Shown in pieces: positions 7,432 to 14,422 of a stretch of 14,422 nucleotides of DNA (its first letter is position 1; each line of letters opens with the position of its first letter). The DNA is taken from positions 1 through 14,422 of the forward strand of contig JARLFX010000389.1 in assembly GCA_031296355.1 (NCBI GenBank), read 5' to 3'. The DNA is from Acidobacteriaceae bacterium (GTDB lineage: Bacteria; Acidobacteriota; Terriglobia; Terriglobales; Acidobacteriaceae). A program made the position numbers and the translations under genes. The notes under the pieces were generated by a model. That model saw only the letters and a list, made by a program, of their open reading frames with translations. It was not told the origin of the DNA and made no database searches.

Positions 7432-9608
7432 TCATCGTCGCGATTGCCTCTCCAGAGCCGCAGAGCATTCCAGGTGGGCCAGCCGAGGAAATTCATCCTG
7501 TCCATCCCGAAGCGACCGAACCCGCCCTGCCGGTGAATGGGCACCATTACACGCACGGTAGTTCCAGTGCCGGCTATGCTGCTGATCTCGAGTTTCCCCT
7601 CCACATCGCGTGCGCGCTTCTGCATGCCCTGAATGCCGAAGCCCGCGTATTTGCGGCCTGTATCGAAACCTTTTCCGTTGTCGCGGACGGTCATCTGCAC
7701 CCGGTTGTCCTGGACTTTGAGCGCCAGTTCCAACGCCGTTGCCCCGCCATGACCAAGAGCATTTGAAATTGCCTCCTGACCGATCATCTGCAGCGCGTTG
7801 GCGCAACGAAGGTGAAGCGGATACACATCGCCTTCGACCGTTGTGCTCACATCGATCGGCGTGCCGGCGATGCGCAGTGCCGTCGCACTCAGGGAACCGA
7901 GCAGATCGTTCTGCACCTCAGGCGATGCAGTCCCAAGCATGGAGATGGTGCGGCTGGCTTCTTCATGGCAGCGGCGCACCAGATGATAGGCAACGTCGAG
8001 CTGATCGGTGATCTGCGTTTGCGCTATCCACTCTCCTTTCGCCACACGACTGCGAATGCCCTGAATCTGGTATCCCACTCCGGCAAAGCTCTGCGCCATC
8101 GTATCGTGGATCTCGTGAGCAAGCCTTTCACGCTCCTGCGTCACTGCGCGGACGCGCCCTTGATGCACGCGATAGTAGATCATCTGCGCAGCAACGACCA
8201 GGGCGAATATGGCTGCGAAGCATAATCCAACATGCCACGGAGTCCACCAAGGGGCGGAGGCCAAAACCTGTACATCGTTTGCCGAGCGCGGCAGCAGCAC
8301 AAAGGGCGTCAGATCACGAGTCACATCGCGATCGAGCACGCATATACCGCGAATGCGCAGCAGGCTGTTCTGCTCGATCCTGGGCATGGCATGCGCCATC
8401 TGGGCACTGAGCAAAGCCCGAAAGTTCTGGCTGTCGTCGGTGAGTTCGAGAACTACGTCTCCATTCGAGTTCTCTGACTGTGCAATCAGCCTTGCTTCGG
8501 TCTCAACGAACTTTGCTTCATAGGCTCCCGATGCGGCCTGCGCGGGCGTCACGGCGATGGGGGGGACCGATGTACCTGTCCACAGCAGCCGCACCACGGC
8601 ATTTTGAATGATGTTACCGAAGGGCTTTGGCTCGGCCAGTCCAGTGACCTCAACCGCATCGCCAACATTCAGATGGACGTCGCGTGAAGCCCTTACGAGA
8701 ACGGCGTCATTGGAATCCTGCACAAAGAGGGCGGGCGAAGTCAGGGTCACGATTCCATGCAATCTGACCGGATACATGCCCCCCCGCGGCATGTTGCCGA
8801 TGTCGGCGATATGGATGAGGGGCGTCGCATCCGATGCTTCTACAGGCTTGTTAGGAGCGGACACCGAGAAGTGGAAACCGCGATTGTAGTCAGCTTCGCG
8901 ACGGGGCAGTTCAAGGCTTCGCAATCCGCCGGCATGAGCCTCCAGTTGCTGATAATCAGCGATGTTTGCAGGCTGCACGTTGATATTGCGCCACATGCCT
9001 CCGGTGGCCAGCGAACGCACGCCGACCTGTCCGCGGGTAAGGCAATTGTCATCCTTTAACGCGGCAAAGGCGCGCTGGCCAGTGGACAGGTTCTCCGCAA
9101 AAGCCGCCAGATGGCATCCGACGACTGTGACCGAGATACGATACCAAGCACTGGCATGGACGCCGCCCGGCATGGGAATCGGCCGCGTTTCGATCCAGCC
9201 AAAGTCCGAGCGACCCACAACGAGCATGCCATCGGTCGTGCGCAGGCCGACGTAGTAGCCCTCATACGAGTCAACTCCCTCTTCGGCATGATTGGAGCGC
9301 ACAATGACGCCCATATCGCCAAGGTCGCTATCAAAGTGCAGATCGGAGGTGAAGGAATAGTCACGCCACGTTGAACTGCCGGCCAGCAGTTTGGCTCCGC
9401 GATCGTCGCTATTGTTGCGCACCAATCCGCTGCCCACCTGCCAGGTGCCGCCGTAGACATTCCACGGAGACAGGCTCATCGCGTTGATCTGATTGAAATG
9501 CCGCATCTCGAGCTGTGCGCTGTTCCAATACAGTAAAGCCGACAAGCATATAAGCACGAGTACGGTTGCCGCAGCGAGAAGGACACGAGCACGCAATGTT
9601 GTCTTCAT
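7428..9608 (-). CDS. Membrane histidine kinase (HisKA_3/NarX-DesK type) with jelly-roll-like and OB-like periplasmic sensor
   Basis: Counting from the ATG at 9608, there are 726 residues. A transmembrane segment at 9-28 is followed by a large periplasmic region. Residues about 48-212 resemble a concanavalin/LamG or DUF1080-type jelly roll (SPWNVYGGTWQV, then WYRISVTVVG). Residues about 275-345 and 363-445 look like two OB-fold-like segments (VRLHGIVTL...LFVQD; VGDAVEVTGLAEP). A second membrane helix is at 459-479. The kinase core has H501 in LAHEIHDTMAQ, an N box QEAISNALGHGG (611-622), DNGKGFD (643-649), GFGIQGM (656-662) and GTGTTVRV (680-687). A 35-residue glycine/aromatic tail follows the ATPase domain. 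An upstream TTG at 9623 is an alternative start, but the ATG overlaps the binding-protein stop as ATGA, which suggests translational coupling. It probably autophosphorylates on sensing a sugar ligand, directly or through the binding protein, and passes phosphate to the convergent regulator. Confidence 0.92.
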   Translation of the reverse strand: MKTTLRARVLLAAATVLVLICLSALLYWNSAQLEMRHFNQINAMSLSPWNVYGGTWQVGSGLVRNNSDDRGAKLLAGSSTWRDYSFTSDLHFDSDLGDMGVIVRSNHAEEGVDSYEGYYVGLRTTDGMLVVGRSDFGWIETRPIPMPGGVHASAWYRISVTVVGCHLAAFAENLSTGQRAFAALKDDNCLTRGQVGVRSLATGGMWRNINVQPANIADYQQLEAHAGGLRSLELPRREADYNRGFHFSVSAPNKPVEASDATPLIHIADIGNMPRGGMYPVRLHGIVTLTSPALFVQDSNDAVLVRASRDVHLNVGDAVEVTGLAEPKPFGNIIQNAVVRLLWTGTSVPPIAVTPAQAASGAYEAKFVETEARLIAQSENSNGDVVLELTDDSQNFRALLSAQMAHAMPRIEQNSLLRIRGICVLDRDVTRDLTPFVLLPRSANDVQVLASAPWWTPWHVGLCFAAIFALVVAAQMIYYRVHQGRVRAVTQERERLAHEIHDTMAQSFAGVGYQIQGIRSRVAKGEWIAQTQITDQLDVAYHLVRRCHEEASRTISMLGTASPEVQNDLLGSLSATALRIAGTPIDVSTTVEGDVYPLHLRCANALQMIGQEAISNALGHGGATALELALKVQDNRVQMTVRDNGKGFDTGRKYAGFGIQGMQKRARDVEGKLEISSIAGTGTTVRVMVPIHRQGGFGRFGMDRMNFLGWPTWNALRLWRGNRDDD

Positions 9609-10585
9609 GCTCCGGCCCGCCAATCCACACTCAAGGCGGTCTGCACTGCCTCAGAATCTACATTGTCGCGGGTGATCATCACAGGCTGGACCATCTGCCT
9701 GGGCTCCACATGCTCGCCCTTGCGCATGGCCTCGATCGCATGCATGGCAATTGCCCCCATCGAACGAGTGTCCTGCGCAAGCAGAGTGTCAATTGCGCCT
9801 GAGCGCAGATGGAAGACGATGTCCAGGTCCTGATCGCAGGCGATGACTTCAACCTTATGCAGCAGGCCGTGCGCGTTCAACATGGCCAGAGCAGCGCGCG
9901 ATTGATAGACGTTGAGAGCAAAAATAACTCGCAGGTGCGGTTGGGAGCGGATTGCGTCCTCGGCGTCTTCTTCTGCTTCGGCAGGACTGTCGGAGCGGAT
10001 CGAGCGTTCCTGAATCTGAATGCCCGGCCTCAAGGCGCGCAGGGTGCTTTCAAATGCTTCGGCGCGCTCGACTGATGCAATCAGGCCAGGGTTGACCCCC
10101 AGCACCACAGCCGTATCGCCGTCTTTGAAAAATCGCGCTGCGCGTTGCGCGCCGATTCTACCCATTGCGCTCTCGTCGTTCAACACGTAGCTGAGGCCAT
10201 TCCCTGGAGCAATCGCCAGCGGCGAGGCAACAATCACCGTAGGAATATGATGGGCCACCGCATTCCGGACCGGGCTGATGAGCGCAACCGCGTGGTCGGG
10301 TGCAAGGATGAGGCCATCCACCTTGCGCACCGTAGACTGTTCCACCAGCCTGATCTGCCGCTGAAAATCATCTTCGCGAACCGGCGCGTTCCAATAAACC
10401 TTCCAGGCGAGTTGGCGCGCCACCTGCTCGACGCCCACATGTTCCGATTCCCAGATTTCCTGCGCTGTGGTCTCAGGCACAACAGCAATCACTGGAACGG
10501 CATGCTGGCCAATCCACAGCGAACCTGCAGCAACTCCGCCGAAGAGCAGCAGTACAAATACCCAGCCCCCTGCCTTCATCTTCAT
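9605..10585 (-). CDS. Ribose-type periplasmic sugar-binding protein, membrane-anchored, probable sensor partner
   Basis: The protein has 326 residues with the two-lobed Peripla_BP_4/RbsB layout: IAVVPETTAQEIW (33-45), a KVDGLILAPDHAVAL segment, IPTVIVASPL, and a late ACDQDLDIVFHLRSGAIDTLLAQ stretch that matches the family GxDxD...IRSGxID...AQ pattern. The N-terminus (MKMKAGGW then a hydrophobic run to about residue 26) has no clear cleavage site and probably stays as a membrane anchor. I chose the ATG at 10585 because AAGGAA (10594-10599) lies 8 nt upstream and the family fold begins right after it; the frame is open farther up but that part is Arg/Cys-rich shadow. The gene ends in an ATGA overlap with the histidine kinase, and no ABC permease or ATPase follows. 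That points to ligand presentation to the kinase rather than transport. The ligand is unknown; a sugar is inferred. Confidence 0.88.
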   Translation of the reverse strand: MKMKAGGWVFVLLLFGGVAAGSLWIGQHAVPVIAVVPETTAQEIWESEHVGVEQVARQLAWKVYWNAPVREDDFQRQIRLVEQSTVRKVDGLILAPDHAVALISPVRNAVAHHIPTVIVASPLAIAPGNGLSYVLNDESAMGRIGAQRAARFFKDGDTAVVLGVNPGLIASVERAEAFESTLRALRPGIQIQERSIRSDSPAEAEEDAEDAIRSQPHLRVIFALNVYQSRAALAMLNAHGLLHKVEVIACDQDLDIVFHLRSGAIDTLLAQDTRSMGAIAMHAIEAMRKGEHVEPRQMVQPVMITRDNVDSEAVQTALSVDWRAGA

Positions 10586-10611
10586 TTGTCTGGTTCCTTC
10601 AGTCCGATCCC

Positions 10612-10836
10612 TTACCGCGTCTCCGGCTCGTAACGATTCTCCGACAGCGAGAACGGCATTGGCAAATCGCTGAGCGCCGATTGGAAGGGGACCGCAAGGG
10701 CAGCGGAGGGCTTTGCCCCGTCGCGCGCAGGCAGACTGGCTGCCACGCAGCCCGCGTTTTCGCATGTACTCGGCGCAGCAAAAACGGGCCGCAAGCCGGC
10801 CAATGGGGCGCCGGCCGCATGTAATTGAAAAAACAT
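10612..10836 (-). CDS. Possible small protein of unknown function (74 residues)
   Basis: I do not recognise this product. The frame starts at ATG 10836 with AGGGGG (10845-10850) 8 nt upstream, a site that directly abuts the stop codon of the preceding HTH-like frame. It stops 26 bp before the binding-protein start. Its composition is balanced (Ala, Pro, Leu, Ser) with two cysteines close together (TCENAGC), whereas the alternative frame over the same bases is Arg/Cys-rich. The operon-like spacing is the main support. It could equally be non-coding leader sequence. Confidence 0.35.
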   Translation of the reverse strand: MFFQLHAAGAPLAGLRPVFAAPSTCENAGCVAASLPARDGAKPSAALAVPFQSALSDLPMPFSLSENRYEPETR

Positions 10837-10850
10837 TCAAGGCACCCCCT

Positions 10851-11111
10851 TCATCGCAGTTGAACCAAATCCAAGGGGATTCGCAGGTATCTGCATAGTC
10901 GCCAACACGCGTCATTTTTCCGGAGCCGGTCGATGCAGATGCCCGGTAACCGGCCTTCTTCCAAAAAGTTAAACAGCCTGAACGCCGTGAGCCGCACCAA
11001 GCGTTCCGCCACCTTTCGCGTTGATAGACGAGGGCCCCTTGGGCTTCCCGGACAGCGCTCCCCTCTTCGGCCTGTCGCATCAATACTCACACGAAATCCC
11101 GGCGAGATCAT
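10851..11111 (-). CDS. Possible small excisionase/MerR-like helix-turn-helix protein (86 residues)
   Basis: Residues 29-62 read LSTRKVAERL, then a 12-residue spacer and EEGRLPGICID. This resembles the HTH_17/excisionase pattern of a helix-turn-helix followed by a GxLP wing. The C-terminal part (ACWRLCRYLRIPLDLVQLR) looks like an amphipathic helix. The start is uncertain: ATG 11111 has only a weak AAGG about 15 nt upstream, and a GTG at codon 8 is possible. The frame is followed after 14 nt by the 74-residue frame, then by the binding-protein and kinase genes, so it may be a local regulator in the sensor operon. The HTH spacing is one residue longer than the form I know, so a decayed fragment is also possible. 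Confidence 0.4.
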   Translation of the reverse strand: MISPGFRVSIDATGRRGERCPGSPRGPRLSTRKVAERLVRLTAFRLFNFLEEGRLPGICIDRLRKNDACWRLCRYLRIPLDLVQLR

Positions 11112-11222
11112 TTTTTTGAATCTGCCTTCTTCGGCGCCACATCAAAGCTGAACACGCATACGTGCTCTCGCGGCGCGAACGATCCCTCGATGAGACATTT
11201 CACGCTTGAACGGAGAATCACT

Positions 11223-12443
11223 ATGACCGCGCTTCACGGCCGTAGGGCCAAAACTTCCCCTGTCCACTTTGCAGCTCTCTCTTTCCTCGCGGCAACACTG
11301 GCAGTTAGCTCTGGATTCATTGTAGGTTGCGGAAAAAATGTCCGCGCCGATTCTTCCGTCCCGCGCCCCGCAATGAAAGCGACTGTTGTTAAAGCCGCAC
11401 AAAAGGACGTGCCCGTGACTGGCGAGTGGGTCGGTACGCTCGATGGCTACGTCAACGCGCAAATCCAGCCCCAGGCAAACGGATATTTAATCCGCCAGAA
11501 TTATCGCGAAGGTTCCCAGGTCCAAAAGGGCGCGGTCCTTTTCGAAATCGATCCTCGTCCATTTGAAGCCGCGCTTCAGCAGGCACAAGGGCAACTGGGC
11601 CAGGCTCAAGCGCAACTCGCCCTCGCGCAGATCAATGTCAATCGCGACACCCCTCTGGCCGAAGCGCGCGCAATCGCCAAGAGTCAGCTCGACAACGAGA
11701 TACAGCAGAAGGCGCAAGCTGAAGCCGCCGTCAAAACTGCGGCCGCCGCCGTCGCGACCGCCGATCTCAATCTCGATTTCACAAAGGTTCGATCCTTAAT
11801 CACCGGCGTTGCCGGACAGGCCACAACCCAGGTCGGCAATCTTGTCAGCACGCAATCTGTGCTCACTTCGGTTTCGCAGCTCGACCCCATCAAGGTCTAT
11901 TTCTCCATCAGCGATCGTGAATATCTGGCGCTCGCAAAACGAGTCGGCGCAAGCGGCAACGACCTGCTCGGTGGCGCATCCAGTATTCCTCTCATCCTTA
12001 CTCTATCCAGTGGCGAAGTCTACCCCCACAAGGGTCACGTGGTTTTTGTCGACAGGCAGTTGAACGCGCAGACCGGTGCCATTCGCATCGCCGCCGCGTT
12101 CCCCAATCCAGGCAACATTCTGCGTCCCGGCCAATTCGGAAGGGTCAAAGCTGAAACCGGAATGCTCCGCAATGCGATTCTCGTTCCTCAGGCCGCGATC
12201 ACTGAATTCCAGGGCCAGCAGCAGGTATATACCGTCGCTGCCAACAACACGGTTCACGTGAACAATGTCACGCTCGGCCCTCAATACGGCGATAGCTGGG
12301 TTATTGAAAGCGGCCTTTCCTCGGGCTCGCTCGTCATCGTCGACAACCTTCAGAAACTCCGCGAAGGCGCGCCCATCGACCCGCAGCCTTCTCCGCTCCA
12401 CGCCGCCTCATCCATGCAGGCGCAACCATCGGCGGGAAGGTAA
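11223..12443 (+). CDS. RND efflux periplasmic adaptor (AcrA/MexA-type membrane fusion lipoprotein)
   Basis: Counting from the ATG at 11223, there are 406 residues. I prefer this over the ATG at 11190 because GGAG (11212-11215) sits 7 nt upstream and no ribosome site precedes the earlier start. A lipoprotein signal ends in FIVGC with C36 as the lipidated cysteine. Next come a barrel-sandwich (lipoyl-like) half-motif around ANGYLIRQNYREGSQVQKG (85-103), a coiled-coil hairpin (about 115-190, rich in Ala and Gln), the second lipoyl half with GVAGQATTQVGNLV, a beta-barrel domain, and a membrane-proximal domain containing RPGQFGRVKAE. It links the inner-membrane pump to an outer-membrane channel. 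The transporter gene follows after 3 bp. No outer membrane factor or TetR-type regulator lies in the window. Confidence 0.95.
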   Translation: MTALHGRRAKTSPVHFAALSFLAATLAVSSGFIVGCGKNVRADSSVPRPAMKATVVKAAQKDVPVTGEWVGTLDGYVNAQIQPQANGYLIRQNYREGSQVQKGAVLFEIDPRPFEAALQQAQGQLGQAQAQLALAQINVNRDTPLAEARAIAKSQLDNEIQQKAQAEAAVKTAAAAVATADLNLDFTKVRSLITGVAGQATTQVGNLVSTQSVLTSVSQLDPIKVYFSISDREYLALAKRVGASGNDLLGGASSIPLILTLSSGEVYPHKGHVVFVDRQLNAQTGAIRIAAAFPNPGNILRPGQFGRVKAETGMLRNAILVPQAAITEFQGQQQVYTVAANNTVHVNNVTLGPQYGDSWVIESGLSSGSLVIVDNLQKLREGAPIDPQPSPLHAASSMQAQPSAGR

Positions 12444-12446
12444 CTC

Positions 12447-14422
12447 ATGTCAAAATTTTTTATCCGCCGCCCCATCGTGGCGATTGTCATCGCCATCATC
12501 ACCGTAGTCGTCGGCATCGTTTCCATGCTCACGCTGCCGATCTCGCAATATCCCAACATCGTTCCGCCTGAAATTCTTGTCACGGCCACATACCCTGGCG
12601 CAGACGCCAAGACCGTCAGCCAGGCAGTCTCCACGCCCATCGAGCAGCAGATGAACGGCGTCGACAACATGATCTACATGAACTCCGTCAGCGCCAACAA
12701 CGGAGTCGTGCAGCTCTTCGTAGATTTCGACGTCAAGTCCGATCCCAACATCGATCAGGTCCTTGCGCAATTGCGTGTGGATCAGGCCCAGTCGCAGCTT
12801 CCCGCACAGGTAACCACAGCCGGTCTCACCGTGCAGAAGGCGCTCACCTCGCCGCTCATGCTCATCGCCATCAGTTCCCCGGGCGGCAAGCTGAGTCAGG
12901 ATTTTCTCACCAACTACGCCATCATCAACCTGCAGGATCAAATCGCGCGCGTCAAAGGTGTCTCGCGCGTACAGGTGTTTGGCGGCCAGTATGCGCTGCG
13001 TGTCTGGGTGCAGCCCGACAAACTCGCAAAACTCGGCATCACGGCAACCGACGTCATCGCCGCTATTCAAACGCAGAACAACGTCAACCCTGCTGGACAA
13101 ATCGGCGGAGAGCCGATTCCCAAGGGTCAGCAGTTCACCTTCACCGTGCGCACGCAGGGACGTCTGGTCAAGCCGCAGGAGTTTGAGAACATCATCCTCC
13201 GCGCCAATCCGGATGGTTCCATTGTTCACCTCAGCGATGTTGCCCGTGTCGAGCTCGGCGATCAGTCTTACGGAATCTCTGGCCGCTATAACCAGGCCCC
13301 TGCCGGCGTCATGGCCATCTATCAGCTCCCCGGCTCCAATGCCGTCGAGACTGCGGCCGCCGTCAATCAGCGCATCAAGGAACTCTCCGCCACATTCCCG
13401 TCCAGCATCGCCTATGGCGTTCCGCTCGATACCACCAAGGCTGTCACATCCGGAATTCGCGAAATTTTGTTTACGCTTCTTGAAGCGCTCGGCCTGGTCG
13501 TCATCGTCGTCTTTATTTTTCTCCAGGGATGGCGCGCCACCCTCATCCCCCTGCTCGCCGTTCCTGTTTCACTCATCGGCACATTCATCATCTTTCCCGC
13601 GCTTGGATTTTCCATCAACACGCTCTCGCTGTTCGGCCTTGTCCTTGCCATCGGCCTCGTAGTCGACGACGCCATCATCGTCGTCGAAGCCGTCGAACAC
13701 CACATAGAACAAGGCATGGACCCCAAGTCCGCAACCGAAAGAGCAATGGAAGAAGTCGGCGGGCCTGTAGTCGCCATCGCGCTCATCCTTGCGGCTGTCT
13801 TCATTCCCACCGCCGCAATTCCCGGCATCACCGGGCGCATGTATCAGCAGTTCGCCGTCACCATCGCCATCTCGGTTCTCATCTCCGCCTTCAACGCGCT
13901 CACCCTGTCGCCGGCGCTCGCCGCACTTCTTCTCAAGCCCCGGCCGGAAGGCCGCAAGATGAGTTTGCTGCAACGCGGGTTCAGTCGTTTCGAACGCTAC
14001 TTCGGCAAGACGACTGATGCCTTCGTACACCTCTCGCGCGTGCTCATTCACAAGTCCTCCCTCGCCATGCTTGCCCTCATACTGGTTGGCGTCGCTGCGT
14101 TCTATCTTGGCCGCGGCCTCCCCGGCGGCTTCATTCCCACTGAAGATCAGGGCTACATGTTTCTCGCCTTGCAACTTCCCGATGGCGCATCGGCCCAGCG
14201 CACAGACATCGCGCAACAAAAAATCAGCGATGCGCTGTTGAAGACTCCCGGTGTGGAAGGCGTCATTGCGGTGACAAACTTCTCGCTCCTCACTCAGGTG
14301 CAGAGCACCAATGCCGGCTTCTTCTTCGTGAATCTCAAACCATGGGCTGTGCGCAAATCCAAAGAACAGCAGCTCGAATACATTCAGAGCAATCTCCAAA
14401 AGCAGCTTGCCGGAAATCCCGA
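12447..14422 (+). CDS. AcrB/HAE1-type RND multidrug efflux transporter (C-terminus outside window)
   Basis: The frame runs open to the last base, giving 658 codons of an expected 1,030-1,060. The N-terminus FFIRRPIVAIVIAI is the standard first helix of hydrophobe/amphiphile efflux-1 pumps, and PISQYPNIVPPEI and the TPIEQQMNGVDNMIYMNS porter motif follow at AcrB-like positions. The proton-relay aspartates fall at D407 and D408 in GLVVDDAIIVVEAVE, exactly the AcrB numbering. Helices 2-6 and the start of the second periplasmic loop (GGFIPTEDQGY) are visible. It should be a trimeric proton-driven exporter in the inner membrane working with the upstream adaptor. The start ATG has GGAAGG (12435-12440) 6 nt upstream, inside the end of the adaptor gene, so the two are one operon. 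The substrate cannot be told from sequence. Confidence 0.96.
   Translation, partial: MSKFFIRRPIVAIVIAIITVVVGIVSMLTLPISQYPNIVPPEILVTATYPGADAKTVSQAVSTPIEQQMNGVDNMIYMNSVSANNGVVQLFVDFDVKSDPNIDQVLAQLRVDQAQSQLPAQVTTAGLTVQKALTSPLMLIAISSPGGKLSQDFLTNYAIINLQDQIARVKGVSRVQVFGGQYALRVWVQPDKLAKLGITATDVIAAIQTQNNVNPAGQIGGEPIPKGQQFTFTVRTQGRLVKPQEFENIILRANPDGSIVHLSDVARVELGDQSYGISGRYNQAPAGVMAIYQLPGSNAVETAAAVNQRIKELSATFPSSIAYGVPLDTTKAVTSGIREILFTLLEALGLVVIVVFIFLQGWRATLIPLLAVPVSLIGTFIIFPALGFSINTLSLFGLVLAIGLVVDDAIIVVEAVEHHIEQGMDPKSATERAMEEVGGPVVAIALILAAVFIPTAAIPGITGRMYQQFAVTIAISVLISAFNALTLSPALAALLLKPRPEGRKMSLLQRGFSRFERYFGKTTDAFVHLSRVLIHKSSLAMLALILVGVAAFYLGRGLPGGFIPTEDQGYMFLALQLPDGASAQRTDIAQQKISDALLKTPGVEGVIAVTNFSLLTQVQSTNAGFFFVNLKPWAVRKSKEQQLEYIQSNLQKQLAGNP

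Larger units (their letters stand above)
10586..11222. other. 637-bp stretch without a certain gene, between sensor operon and efflux operon
   Basis: Two small minus-strand frames in this interval are annotated separately with low confidence. The part from 11112 to 11222 lies between their possible start and the plus-strand adaptor gene and should carry divergent promoters, but I could not pick clear -35/-10 pairs. A GC-rich self-complementary patch (GCCGGC at about 10795 and again near 10810) is present. I see no RNA gene or repeat array. Confidence 0.5.

Noticed and set aside
10586..11083. Upstream extension of the binding-protein frame to a 492-residue protein
   Set aside because: The extension is Arg/Cys/Gly-rich without family similarity, and the ATG at 10585 has a good ribosome site and a normal N-terminal membrane segment.
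12450..13229. Minus-strand open frame (259 codons) opposite the RND transporter
   Set aside because: Asp/Gly/Arg-rich antisense reading of a well-supported transporter gene.
13569..14399. Minus-strand open frame (276 codons) opposite the RND transporter
   Set aside because: Antisense shadow; its Glu/Gly-rich content mirrors transporter codons and it shows no domain.

Overview
The window looks like part of an Acidobacteriota chromosome (Terriglobales/Granulicella-like). Three things point there: a very long Oar-type TonB-dependent receptor with an N-terminal carboxypeptidase-regulatory-like domain; a secreted enzyme carrying Ig-like domains and the hydrophobic/CGG C-terminal module common in that phylum; and a histidine kinase with a jelly-roll-like plus OB-like periplasmic sensor. 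This is inferred from protein style only; there is no rRNA or marker gene here. I see no tRNA, rRNA, CRISPR array, integrase or insertion sequence.

Region A (1-6522, minus strand) is an apparent glycan-use operon read right to left: TonB-dependent receptor, a perfect 11-bp hairpin, a secreted GH93-like beta-propeller enzyme with Ig-like repeats, then a secreted GH43 enzyme whose C-terminus lies beyond base 1. GH93 and the GH43 type seen here are both associated with arabinan, so the likely substrate is arabinan or arabinose-containing pectin side chains.

Region B (6523-6765) is a 243-bp divergent control region. It holds a 30-bp near-perfect palindrome (6665-6694), which overlaps the -35 of a possible receptor promoter, and a second inverted repeat (6620-6644).

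Region C (6766-10585) is a sensory cassette. A NarL/FixJ-type response regulator is on the plus strand. A HisKA_3-type sensor kinase and a membrane-anchored ribose-type periplasmic binding protein are on the minus strand, coupled by an ATGA overlap. The stop codons of regulator and kinase overlap on a TTAA. Binding protein, kinase and regulator together resemble a three-component sugar sensor (compare AraPST of Geobacillus) and probably control Region A.

Region D (10586-11222) has no certain gene. It holds two plausible small minus-strand frames, an excisionase/MerR-like helix-turn-helix protein and a 74-residue protein of unknown function, each spaced as if in an operon with the binding protein.

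Region E (11223-14422, plus strand) is an RND efflux pair: a lipoprotein periplasmic adaptor and an AcrB/HAE1-type transporter cut by the window end. Its codon choice looks different from the rest, and a link to the sugar locus is not evident.
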